Of a DNA stretch of 7,285 nt, positions 1-6,463 are shown piece after piece. This stretch comes from Alphaproteobacteria bacterium. GTDB lineage: Bacteria; Pseudomonadota; Alphaproteobacteria; RF32; CAG-239. The stretch lies in the NCBI GenBank assembly GCA_024408895.1, contig JAKSUO010000060.1, positions 1 through 7,285 of the forward strand, read 5' to 3'. The notes beneath the pieces were generated by a model. It ran no database searches. It was not told the origin of the DNA and saw only the letters and a program-made list of their open reading frames with translations. Position 1 is the first letter of the stretch, and the number at the start of each line of letters is the position of its first letter. The position numbers and the translations under genes were made by a program.

Positions 1-697
1 GGCACGAAATGCTTTACAAGAAAAAATCAATAAAACTTCCGAGGATGCGGCGCAAGGGAAAATAAATACTTCACTTGTAGAAATGGCACGGTCATTAATG
101 CGTGATAGTTTAAATCAAACAACCTTTTTGAATGAAATTGATAATTTCCGCATAACATCATTGTATGACAATTCTAATGAAAACGATCCAAACCTTCAAC
201 CGCAGCATGAAATTCCGTGTGATCACGCTGACTGGAGTGATGATTTACAAAGATATTGGCAACAAGTTGAGGGATATAGAGAAATTTCCAAGAATAATTT
301 GGAGTATAAATTTGCCATTAATAACGCCACAATAAGTTACAAAAATCGCCACGAGGCTGAAGTTAGTGATAATGCCGGTTATGACCTATATGTAAAAATG
401 CTGTCCGAGCCGACAAACATAAATAGAAAAGTTGAGTTTTTGGATACCCTGAAAGAAGAACAGGCCTTGACATTATATGTTGCTTGTATTAATAGCGGAC
501 GTATACCGACAGGTAACGTGCCAACTGACTTGTCAAAGATTGACGGGATGGCATCAATTCCTGAGGAGGCAAAACAGATTTTTAGGCAGCGTATGGCTCA
601 AACGCAGTCGCAACAGCAAGTGAACAGAAATTCGCGCCAGCCAACAAATTGTTCGGCGCAGCTAAATTATATTATGCGGTCATATTTGGGACGCTGA
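1..697 (+). CDS. C-terminal part of an unrecognised protein (5' end outside window)
   Basis: The frame is open from the first base of the window to the TGA at 695-697, giving 231 visible codons. The first ATG in frame (83) has no ribosome-binding site before it. The residues ahead of it (ARNALQEKINKTSEDAAQGK...) continue the same hydrophilic, helical style, so the real start is very probably upstream of the window. I do not recognise the family. The visible part is soluble-looking and rich in N, Q, D and E. It has no membrane segment and ends in a Q/N/S-rich low-complexity tail (about residues 170-190 counted from the ATG at 83), then a short NYIMRSYLGR end. It is separated from mnmE by 132 bp and is probably not part of that unit's function. 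That it is a real gene rests on its long open frame and ordinary codon use. No function is proposed. Confidence 0.6.
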   Translation, partial: ARNALQEKINKTSEDAAQGKINTSLVEMARSLMRDSLNQTTFLNEIDNFRITSLYDNSNENDPNLQPQHEIPCDHADWSDDLQRYWQQVEGYREISKNNLEYKFAINNATISYKNRHEAEVSDNAGYDLYVKMLSEPTNINRKVEFLDTLKEEQALTLYVACINSGRIPTGNVPTDLSKIDGMASIPEEAKQIFRQRMAQTQSQQQVNRNSRQPTNCSAQLNYIMRSYLGR

Positions 698-829
698 AAA
701 TTGTCTTTCTGAGATGAGCTTAGAGAGGGGTATTTACAAAAAAATGATAAATGTGTCATAAAAATACAAACTTGTTTATATGACTCAAAAAAGCGGCTTA
801 AAATTGATTTGGTGTTTTTGGAATAATTA

Positions 830-2170
830 ATGGATAATAAAACAATATATGCGCTTTCAACTATTTTCGGAAAATCAGGAATCGCTGTTGTGCGTGTTTC
901 CGGTAAAGATGCTTTTTTAATTTTTGAAAAAATGACATTTGTTGATATGAAGAATTTTGCAAGTCGCAAAATGTATCATACACCATTGTTTAATCCCGTT
1001 TCACGTGAAACACTTGATAAGTGTCTTATAGTTGGTTTTAAGGCGCCGCACTCGTTTACCGGCGAAGACACGGTTGAAATTAATTGTCATGGCTCAAAAG
1101 CTGTGATTCGTAGTGTTGTTGAGGCTTTATCTTGTTTGCCTGATTTCCGTATGGCAGAGCCGGGTGAGTTTTCACGGCGTGCTTTTTATAATGGAAAAAT
1201 GGATTTAACCGAAGCAGACGGATTGGCTGATTTAATAGACGCTGAAACATCTTTGCAGCAAAAAATCGCCTTAAAACAAATGGGAGGCGGATTGTTAAAT
1301 TTATATGATTCATGGCGTAATAAGTTGGTTGATATTCTTTCTTATATTGAAGCATATATTGATTTTCCGGATGAAAATATTCCTGAGAACGCTGTATTTA
1401 AAATTGAAAACAGTGTTTCCGAACTTGTTGAAGAAATAAAAAAGCATTTACGCGGTAATAATATTAATGAGCGTTTGCGTGATGGATTTAAGGTTGTGAT
1501 TGCCGGCCCGACAAATGCCGGAAAGTCAAGCTTAATTAATGCAATAGCTAAACGCAATGTTGCGATTGTTTCGGATGTTGCCGGCACAACTCGTGATGTG
1601 ATAGATGTGTATATTGATTTGCAAGGTTTCCCTATTATCTTATCCGATACGGCTGGTTTGCGTGAATCTGACGATAAAATTGAACAAATCGGAATTAAGC
1701 TTGCGCAAGAAAAAATCGCTGAGGCTGATTATAAAATATTTATGTTTGATGCTACAACCGATAAACCGGAAATTTTTAAAAATTATGTAGATAACAGTGA
1801 AAATTATGTATTGGTGGCTAATAAAGCCGATAAAATAAATAATACCGAAAAACAATATCTTACAAAGCAAGGTTGTTTACTTGTGTCGGCAAAAAATAAT
1901 GAGAATGTAACAGCGGTTACAGATAAAATTTCTTCTTATTTTAGTGGGATAATATCTGATAGTTCATCTGAAATAATAACTCGCCGACGTTATAAAGAAT
2001 CGCTTGAAGAATGCCTTGAAAACTTGCAGAGGTTTAATTTGCAAAAAGAAATTGAGTTGTCGGCAGAAGATATACGTTTGGCTTGTCGCGCTATCGGTAA
2101 AATAACCGGCCGTGTTGAAGTGGATGAAATTCTGGATAAAATATTCAGTAGCTTTTGTATTGGAAAATAA
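830..2170 (+). CDS. mnmE: tRNA modification GTPase MnmE (TrmE)
   Basis: MnmE works with MnmG to put the (carboxymethyl)aminomethyl group on C5 of uridine 34 in tRNAs reading NNA/NNG codons, using GTP and a tetrahydrofolate one-carbon donor. The 446-residue length is normal. An N-terminal folate-binding domain (about 1-120, with AEPGEFSRRAFYNGKMDL at 109-126) is followed by a helical domain holding an inserted G domain: G1 GPTNAGKS 226-233, G2 GTTRD 252-256, G3 DTAG 273-276, G4 NKAD 331-334 and a G5-like VSAK 352-355. The protein ends in the diagnostic CIGK, whose cysteine (443) is the conserved functional one. The start at 830 gives the usual N-terminus (TIYALST...GIAVVRVSG). A GGA about 8 bases upstream is a weak ribosome-binding site. 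A parS site lies in codons 57-61 and a copy of the recurrent 15-mer covers codons 187-191. Confidence 0.97.
   Translation: MDNKTIYALSTIFGKSGIAVVRVSGKDAFLIFEKMTFVDMKNFASRKMYHTPLFNPVSRETLDKCLIVGFKAPHSFTGEDTVEINCHGSKAVIRSVVEALSCLPDFRMAEPGEFSRRAFYNGKMDLTEADGLADLIDAETSLQQKIALKQMGGGLLNLYDSWRNKLVDILSYIEAYIDFPDENIPENAVFKIENSVSELVEEIKKHLRGNNINERLRDGFKVVIAGPTNAGKSSLINAIAKRNVAIVSDVAGTTRDVIDVYIDLQGFPIILSDTAGLRESDDKIEQIGIKLAQEKIAEADYKIFMFDATTDKPEIFKNYVDNSENYVLVANKADKINNTEKQYLTKQGCLLVSAKNNENVTAVTDKISSYFSGIISDSSSEIITRRRYKESLEECLENLQRFNLQKEIELSAEDIRLACRAIGKITGRVEVDEILDKIFSSFCIGK
997..1012. promoter_or_regulatory. parS: parS centromere site 1 (15/16), inside mnmE
   Basis: The sequence CGTTTCACGTGAAACA matches the bacterial parS consensus TGTTTCACGTGAAACA at 15 of 16 positions. 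Only the outermost base differs, and the 14-bp palindromic core is intact. ParB loads at such sites, and they sit near the origin in most bacteria. Here it encodes VSRET (MnmE residues 57-61), about 4.7 kb upstream of parA. Confidence 0.85.
1388..1402 (+). repeat. Recurrent 15-mer copy 1 (in mnmE)
   Basis: AACGCTGTATTTAAA is one of eight copies of a + strand motif with consensus AACRCTGTATTTAAA. It is identical to the copy at 5378-5392. Here it is read as NAVFK (MnmE 187-191), in the linker after the folate-binding region where sequence is variable in the family. Confidence 0.7.
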
Positions 2171-2183
2171 CACTGTTTTTAAA
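2169..2183 (+). repeat. Recurrent 15-mer copy 2 (mnmE stop / intergenic, one mismatch)
   Basis: AACACTGTTTTTAAA differs from the consensus AACRCTGTATTTAAA at one base. It starts on the last two bases of the mnmE stop codon and otherwise lies in the mnmE-mnmG gap, so protein coding cannot explain it. Confidence 0.5.
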
Positions 2184-2240
2184 TAGAGATTCGTGTGAAC
2201 GGTGATTTTAAATTATGAATTTTCCAAAATATGTTTGAAG

Positions 2241-2255
2241 TACAGTGTATTTAAA
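2241..2255 (+). repeat. Recurrent 15-mer copy 3 (intergenic)
   Basis: TACAGTGTATTTAAA lies in the gap between mnmE and mnmG and is identical over 15 bases to the copy inside mnmG at 3690-3704. It differs from the main consensus only at the first and fifth bases. It ends immediately before the -35-like TTGAAA at 2256. Confidence 0.65.
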
Positions 2256-2284
2256 TTGAAATTTGTTTTGTTTTGTGATTTAGT
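2256..2284 (+). promoter_or_regulatory. Possible weak promoter for mnmG
   Basis: TTGAAA (2256-2261), a 17-base spacer and TTTAGT (2279-2284) resemble a sigma-70 promoter: five of six matches at -35 and four of six at -10. Transcription would begin about 20 bases before the mnmG ATG. In DNA this AT-rich such matches occur by chance, and read-through from mnmE is equally possible. Confidence 0.25.
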
Positions 2285-2300
2285 GTTGCAAAACAACAAA

Positions 2301-2306
2301 GAGGGT
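2301..2306 (+). promoter_or_regulatory. Ribosome-binding site that fixes the mnmG start
   Basis: GAGGGT lies four bases before the ATG at 2310. It supports that ATG over the GTG at 2202, which would add 36 residues in front of the normal MnmG N-terminus. Confidence 0.6.
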
Positions 2307-2309
2307 AAA

Positions 2310-4157
2310 ATGGAAAATAAATATGATGTCATTGTTGTCGGCGGTGGTCATGCCGGTTGTGAGGCATGTGCGGCGGCGGCAAGAACCGGCGCAAAAACAC
2401 TTTTAGTGACACATAAAATTTCAACAATCGGAGAAATGTCATGCAATCCGGCAATCGGCGGATTGGGTAAAGGGCATTTGGTGCGTGAAATTGATGCGCT
2501 TGATGGTTTAATGGGGCGTGTTATTGACAAGGCCGGCATACAATTTCGGATGTTAAATCTTTCTAAAGGCCCTGCTGTCCGTGGTCCGCGTGCGCAAGCT
2601 GATCGTGATTTATATCGGCAGTATATGCTTGAGGCGTTGCGCTCTGTTGAAAACTTGGAAATCAAAGAGGGTGCGGTTGAAGGGCTTATATTTGAAAATG
2701 ATAAAGTAAATGGTGTTGTTTTAGCTGATGGGATGAAAATAGCTGCACCTGCTGTAATTTTGACAACCGGAACTTTCTTAAATGGCGTGATGTTTACCGG
2801 ACATAAAACAACAATCGGTGGTCGTGTCGGTGATGTTTCGTGTGTTGGTATAACACCGTATTTAAAAGAAAAAGGCATAAAAATCGGCCGCTTAAAAACT
2901 GGTACGCCGGCCAGATTAAATGCCGATACCATAAATTGGTCAATTTTGGAGCGTCAATCGGGTGATAAAAAACCGTGTCCGTTTTCCTTTTTAACAGAAA
3001 AAATCACACAAAATCAAATAGATTGCGGCGTAACTTATACTAATGAACAAACTCATAAAATTATTCGTGACAATTTTTCAAAGTGCGCACTTTTTTCCGG
3101 ACTAATTACCGGTAAGGGGCCTCGTTATTGTCCGAGTATAGAGGATAAGCTGGTGCGTTTTGCCGATAGAACTTCTCATCAAATTTTTTTAGAGCCTGAA
3201 GGGTATAATTCAAACGTTGTGTATCCGAATGGTATATCAACCTCTTTGCCGGAAGATGTGCAAGATGCCTTTATTCATACAATGAAGGGTTTGGAAAATG
3301 TTGAGATTTTGCGTTTTGCTTATGCCATTGAATATGATTATGTTGATCCTCAGGAATTAGATCATTGTTTGCAGGTTAAAAAAGTTCCCGGTTTATATTT
3401 GGCCGGGCAAATAAACGGAACAACCGGTTATGAGGAGGCGGCCGCTCAAGGGTTGGTTGCCGGTGTTAATGCGGCATTATTTGCTTGTCACACGGGAAAA
3501 GAATTTCACATTGATCGCAGTCAGGCTTATATTGGTGTTATGATAGATGATTTAATAACAAAGGGTGTTGATGAGCCGTACAGAATGTTTACGTCACGTT
3601 CCGAATACCGCCTTGTTTTACGTTCAGATAACGCTGACGCCAGATTAACGGAGATGGGGTATGAAATAGGGTGCGTTTTCGATGGCAGATACAGTGTATT
3701 TAAAGCAAAATTGGCGGAAATTTCAAAATTTGAAGATTATTGCACATCAAAAACGGTATCTTATGCAGAAATAGAAAAACAAGGTCTATCTGTTCGGCAT
3801 TCCGGTAAAAAGACGCTAAAAGATATTATGGGGCAACCTAATGTTTCACGTGAAACAATTGAGAAAATAGATTCTGAAATCAAAGACATAAAAGATGAAA
3901 TATACGAGCAAGTTGAGATAGATGCCAAATATTCCGGATATTTGAAGCGAGAATACGAAGATATTAAAGTATTTAAACGAGATGAAAACCTGCAAATTCG
4001 TGATGATATTGATTATAGTAAAATAGGTGGTCTATCAACGGAAATGGTTCAACGTTTTGAAGCTGTGAGACCAAAGACAATAGGGGAAGCTTCGCGAATT
4101 ATCGGAGTTACACCGGCAGCGATAACCGCAATTTTGGGGTATATAAAAAATGCTTAA
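2310..4157 (+). CDS. mnmG: tRNA uridine-5-carboxymethylaminomethyl modification enzyme MnmG (GidA)
   Basis: MnmG is the FAD- and NADH-dependent partner of MnmE in modifying U34 of tRNA. From the ATG at 2310 the protein has 615 residues, close to the family norm. It begins MENKYDVIVVGGGHAGCEA, placing the FAD-binding glycine motif (GGGHAG 11-16) where it belongs. An in-frame GTG at 2202 would add 36 residues resembling translated AT-rich spacer, so I reject it. Further family signatures are CNPAIGGLGKGHLVREIDALDG (from residue 45), RGPRAQADR (91-99), YEEAAAQGLVAGVNA and DEPYRMFTSRSEYRL, then the helical C-terminal domain (GEASRIIGVTPAAI) that contacts MnmE and tRNA. It carries a perfect parS site (codons 512-516) and two copies of the recurrent 15-mer. 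It overlaps the next gene by 8 bp, implying co-transcription. Confidence 0.97.
   Translation: MENKYDVIVVGGGHAGCEACAAAARTGAKTLLVTHKISTIGEMSCNPAIGGLGKGHLVREIDALDGLMGRVIDKAGIQFRMLNLSKGPAVRGPRAQADRDLYRQYMLEALRSVENLEIKEGAVEGLIFENDKVNGVVLADGMKIAAPAVILTTGTFLNGVMFTGHKTTIGGRVGDVSCVGITPYLKEKGIKIGRLKTGTPARLNADTINWSILERQSGDKKPCPFSFLTEKITQNQIDCGVTYTNEQTHKIIRDNFSKCALFSGLITGKGPRYCPSIEDKLVRFADRTSHQIFLEPEGYNSNVVYPNGISTSLPEDVQDAFIHTMKGLENVEILRFAYAIEYDYVDPQELDHCLQVKKVPGLYLAGQINGTTGYEEAAAQGLVAGVNAALFACHTGKEFHIDRSQAYIGVMIDDLITKGVDEPYRMFTSRSEYRLVLRSDNADARLTEMGYEIGCVFDGRYSVFKAKLAEISKFEDYCTSKTVSYAEIEKQGLSVRHSGKKTLKDIMGQPNVSRETIEKIDSEIKDIKDEIYEQVEIDAKYSGYLKREYEDIKVFKRDENLQIRDDIDYSKIGGLSTEMVQRFEAVRPKTIGEASRIIGVTPAAITAILGYIKNA
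2852..2866 (+). repeat. Recurrent 15-mer copy 4 (in mnmG)
   Basis: AACACCGTATTTAAA differs from AACACTGTATTTAAA at one base. It is read in a different codon register from copies 1, 5, 7 and 8, giving TPYLK (MnmG 182-186) instead of a -VFK peptide. Confidence 0.5.
3690..3704 (+). repeat. Recurrent 15-mer copy 5 (in mnmG)
   Basis: TACAGTGTATTTAAA is identical to the intergenic copy at 2241-2255. It is read as YSVFK (MnmG 461-465) just after the DNADARLTEMGYEIG segment. Confidence 0.65.
3842..3857. promoter_or_regulatory. parS: parS centromere site 2 (perfect 16/16), inside mnmG
   Basis: TGTTTCACGTGAAACA matches the parS consensus exactly. It is read as (N)VSRET at MnmG residues 512-516, about 1.8 kb upstream of parA. 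ParB-family proteins nucleate here and spread along the DNA. Confidence 0.93.
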
Positions 4158-4995
4158 AGTTCAATCATTCTCATATCATAATCATACAAATTTTTCTGAT
4201 GGTAAAAACACATTGGAAGAAATGGTGGCACAAGCCAAAAAAATCGGCTTTACCGAAATGGGGGTAAGCGATCATTTAGTTGTTCATAAAAATACTAAAC
4301 AAAGTCCTTCTTACAAAATATGGTTAAATGAAAAAAGAGAAAACATATACTATTCGGATTTTAAATCAATTTTGCCATTTTACCAAAAACATTGTGATAA
4401 TATCAGAAAACTTGCAAAAAAAGAAAATTTAAAACTGTATGTCGGTTTTGAAGTTGATTATTTTACATATAGCGGATGGGAAGAGGAGTTAAAAGATTTT
4501 CTTGCGCAGCTTGATTATGATTATTTGATTTCGGGAAATCATATGTTTTTTGATGAAAAATGCGAAACCTATGTGGATATTGGACTGTCGGGTGCTTTAA
4601 ACTTAGATAAGGTTTTAATGAATGAATATCTGCAACGGCATTTTGAGGTTATGAAAAAAGCTGTTGAAAGCGGACTGTTTTGTTTTTTGGCGCATATTGA
4701 TTATGTTCGTAAATTAGGGGATAATTGTTGCGGGCCAAAAATGTTTATGCAAGAAAAGAAGTCAGTGCTTGACGCTTTGCAAAATAATAATGTGGCGATT
4801 GAAGTCAGCACTAAAGGTTTGCGTAGAATCGGAGATTTATATCCGTGTTCAGAGATAATAAATGAAATAGCAAAAAGAGATATCAGTGTTGTTGTAAGTG
4901 ATGATGCGCATAGCGTAAATGAACTTGGTGCTAATTTTGACGTTGCTGAAAAAGCAATTTCTGCTGCCGGAATAAATCGTCGTTTAAAGTTTTAG
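4150..4995 (+). CDS. PHP-domain phosphoesterase, histidinol-phosphatase (HisJ/HisK-type) like
   Basis: This 281-residue protein is a PHP-superfamily metal-dependent phosphoesterase. The metal-binding residues appear in the expected order: HNHTNFSDG (H10, H12, D18), SDH (D41, H42), GFEVDY (E101), GNH (H131), AHIDYVRK (H182) and DDAH (D252, H254). The EVSTKGLRR...YP...I segment (218-237) resembles the EINTSGLRK...YP region of HisJ/HisK histidinol-phosphatases, which remove phosphate from L-histidinol phosphate in histidine biosynthesis. Length fits that family. No other his gene is visible, so the substrate is unproven and other PHP phosphoesterase activities remain possible. The ATG overlaps the end of mnmG by 8 bp and GGGG lies 10 bases upstream. 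It is therefore probably translated from the mnmG transcript. Its position between mnmG and rsmG is unusual. It carries neither a parS site nor a 15-mer copy. Confidence 0.8.
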   Translation: MLKVQSFSYHNHTNFSDGKNTLEEMVAQAKKIGFTEMGVSDHLVVHKNTKQSPSYKIWLNEKRENIYYSDFKSILPFYQKHCDNIRKLAKKENLKLYVGFEVDYFTYSGWEEELKDFLAQLDYDYLISGNHMFFDEKCETYVDIGLSGALNLDKVLMNEYLQRHFEVMKKAVESGLFCFLAHIDYVRKLGDNCCGPKMFMQEKKSVLDALQNNNVAIEVSTKGLRRIGDLYPCSEIINEIAKRDISVVVSDDAHSVNELGANFDVAEKAISAAGINRRLKF

Positions 4996-5069
4996 AATCT
5001 GGTTAATAAGCAAGATATTTTGTTGCAAAAATAAAAGAATCTTTTAATCTCATAGATAATGAGGATGAA

Positions 5070-5696
5070 ATGGATATTATTGCAGAGTTAAAATCATATA
5101 ATGTTTCACGTGAAACAATCCGCAAATTGGAAGATTTTGTGGATTTATTGACGCAATGGAATGAAAAAATGAATTTGGTCAGCAAAAATTCTCTGCCTGA
5201 TGTTTGGACGCGTCATGTGTTGGATTCTATTCAACTGTCCGCTTATTTTTCCGATAGGGATAGATTTATTGTTGATATCGGTAGCGGTTCTGGTTTCCCG
5301 GGGGTTGTTTCGGCCATTGTGCTGCAAGAAAAAAATCCTCAAGCAAAAGTTGTTTTGGTGGAAAGTATAACTAAAAAAACGCTGTATTTAAACTCTGTTT
5401 GTACGGATTTAGGATTAAATAATGTTTCTGTGATAAATAACAGGGTTGAAAACATTGTATTTAAAGATGTTGATGTCATAACGGCGCGTGCCGTGGCATC
5501 CTTGGATGTTTTGTTAAAATATGCCGCTAAAATCGGTGGAAAACAAACAAAACTTTTGTTATTGAAAGGCAAATCGTATGTTGACGAGGAAAATGTAGCA
5601 AAAGAACATTGGCGTTATAACTGTGAAACTGTTAAAAACAAATATAGTGATGATGGTGTTATTATGAAAATTACGAACATAGGGACAAAAAAATGA
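5070..5696 (+). CDS. rsmG: 16S rRNA (guanine(527)-N7)-methyltransferase RsmG (GidB)
   Basis: RsmG transfers a methyl group from S-adenosylmethionine to N7 of G527 in 16S rRNA; loss is known to give low-level streptomycin resistance. The 208-residue length is normal. Family features are LLTQWNEKMNLVS (26-38), RHVLDSIQL (48-56), the SAM-binding loop DIGSGSGFPG (69-78), the acidic VLVESITKK (95-103), ITARAVASLDVLLKYA (137-152) and the late LLLKGKSY. GAGGA lies four bases before the ATG. A gap of 74 bp separates it from the PHP gene, and its TGA overlaps the parA ATG (ATGA), so the two are almost certainly translated together. Codons 12-16 form a perfect parS site, and two copies of the recurrent 15-mer occur at 5378 and 5451 in different codon registers. 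Confidence 0.97.
   Translation: MDIIAELKSYNVSRETIRKLEDFVDLLTQWNEKMNLVSKNSLPDVWTRHVLDSIQLSAYFSDRDRFIVDIGSGSGFPGVVSAIVLQEKNPQAKVVLVESITKKTLYLNSVCTDLGLNNVSVINNRVENIVFKDVDVITARAVASLDVLLKYAAKIGGKQTKLLLLKGKSYVDEENVAKEHWRYNCETVKNKYSDDGVIMKITNIGTKK
5102..5117. promoter_or_regulatory. parS: parS centromere site 3 (perfect 16/16), inside rsmG
   Basis: TGTTTCACGTGAAACA is a second exact consensus parS, read as (N)VSRET at RsmG residues 12-16. It is the site closest to parA, about 0.6 kb upstream. Confidence 0.93.
5378..5392 (+). repeat. Recurrent 15-mer copy 6 (in rsmG)
   Basis: AACGCTGTATTTAAA is identical to copy 1 in mnmE (1388-1402) but is read in another codon register, giving TLYLN (RsmG 104-108). 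The identity is therefore at the nucleotide level. Confidence 0.7.
5451..5465 (+). repeat. Recurrent 15-mer copy 7 (in rsmG)
   Basis: AACATTGTATTTAAA differs from AACACTGTATTTAAA at one base. It lies 73 bases downstream of copy 6 and is read as NIVFK (RsmG 128-132). Confidence 0.6.
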
Positions 5697-6460
5697 AGAT
5701 AATTTCTATTGCAAACAGAAAAGGTGGTGTGGGAAAAACCACGACAACCGTAAATATTGCAACCGCGTTGTCTGCCGTAGATAAGCGCGTTCTGGTAATA
5801 GATTTTGACCCGCAAGGCAATGCTACAACATCTATGGGATTATCCAAGAAAAAAGAGCAGTATTCATCATATGATGTACTTGTCGGTAATTGTTTGGCGC
5901 AGGCGGCCGTGTTGAAAACCGAACTTCCACGCTTTGATATCATTCCGTCATCGCCTGATTTAGCTGCTGCCGAAATAGAATTGGTTGATGTTGAAAATAG
6001 GGAATATGTTCTTCAAAATGCCTTGAAAAAACTTTCTGAGCGGTATGACTATATTTTGATAGATTGTCCGCCTTCTTTGAATTTGATAACAATTAATGCT
6101 CTTGTGGCGTCAACATCGGTTATTGTTCCGCTTCAATGTGAATTTTTGGCGCTTGAAGGCCTTGCCGATTTAATGAAAAATATTAATGCTATTAAGCGTA
6201 ATTTTAATCCTGATTTGAAGTTGCAGGGTATTGTTTTAACTATGTACAGTCGTCAAAATAATTTAAGTAAGATGATTGAAGCTGATGTTCGTAAATATTT
6301 CGGTGATAAGGTTTATCAAACGGTTATACCGCGGAGCGTTAGAATTGCCGAAGCTCCGTCATTCGGAAAACCGATTTTAATATATGATTTTAAATGTGCT
6401 GGCGCACAGGCTTATATTGCCTTGGCAAAAGAGTTTTTGAAAAGGGAAAAGGAGTTATAG
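5693..6460 (+). CDS. parA: Chromosome-partitioning ATPase ParA (Soj)
   Basis: ParA is the DNA-binding ATPase whose gradient on the nucleoid moves ParB-parS complexes and so segregates the origin region. The 255 residues are the size of a chromosomal Soj-type ParA without an N-terminal DNA-binding extension. It has the deviant Walker A KGGVGKTT (10-17), Walker A' DFDPQGNAT (37-45), Walker B ILIDCPPSL (121-129) and the family stretch TVIPRSVRIAEAPSFGKP (210-227), which also separates it from plasmid ParA and MinD. Its ATG overlaps the rsmG TGA, and AGGGA lies about 8 bases before the start. parB follows after three bases. The gene looks intact and has no copy of the recurrent 15-mer. Confidence 0.97.
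   Translation: MKIISIANRKGGVGKTTTTVNIATALSAVDKRVLVIDFDPQGNATTSMGLSKKKEQYSSYDVLVGNCLAQAAVLKTELPRFDIIPSSPDLAAAEIELVDVENREYVLQNALKKLSERYDYILIDCPPSLNLITINALVASTSVIVPLQCEFLALEGLADLMKNINAIKRNFNPDLKLQGIVLTMYSRQNNLSKMIEADVRKYFGDKVYQTVIPRSVRIAEAPSFGKPILIYDFKCAGAQAYIALAKEFLKREKEL
6449..6454 (+). promoter_or_regulatory. Ribosome-binding site for parB
   Basis: AAGGAG lies nine bases before the ATG at 6464, within the last codons of parA, and supports translation of parB from the parA transcript. Confidence 0.6.
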
Positions 6461-6463
6461 TAA

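Noticed and set aside
755..784. Inverted repeat GTCATA ... TATGAC before mnmE
   Set aside because: The stem is six AT-rich pairs with an 18-base loop and no T-run after it. This is expected by chance and too weak to call a terminator or operator.
809..829. Promoter-like bases just upstream of mnmE
   Set aside because: The TTGATT and TAATTA boxes are only about 14 bases apart and the -10 would almost touch the start codon. The better-looking TTGTTT/TAAAAT pair has a 21-base spacer.
2202..2309. GTG-started 36-residue N-terminal extension of MnmG
   Set aside because: MnmG proteins begin a few residues before the FAD glycine motif, as they do from the ATG at 2310. GAGGGT precedes that ATG, and the extension looks like translated AT-rich spacer.
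2348..2932. 194-residue open frame on the minus strand opposite mnmG
   Set aside because: It lies wholly within a highly conserved part of mnmG, has no recognisable family signature, and is explained by mnmG codon use read backwards.
3966..3977. A further GTATTTAAA at 3969-3977 as a ninth copy of the 15-mer
   Set aside because: Only the AT-rich right half matches. The left half (ATTAAA) lacks the AACRCT part, so it was not counted.
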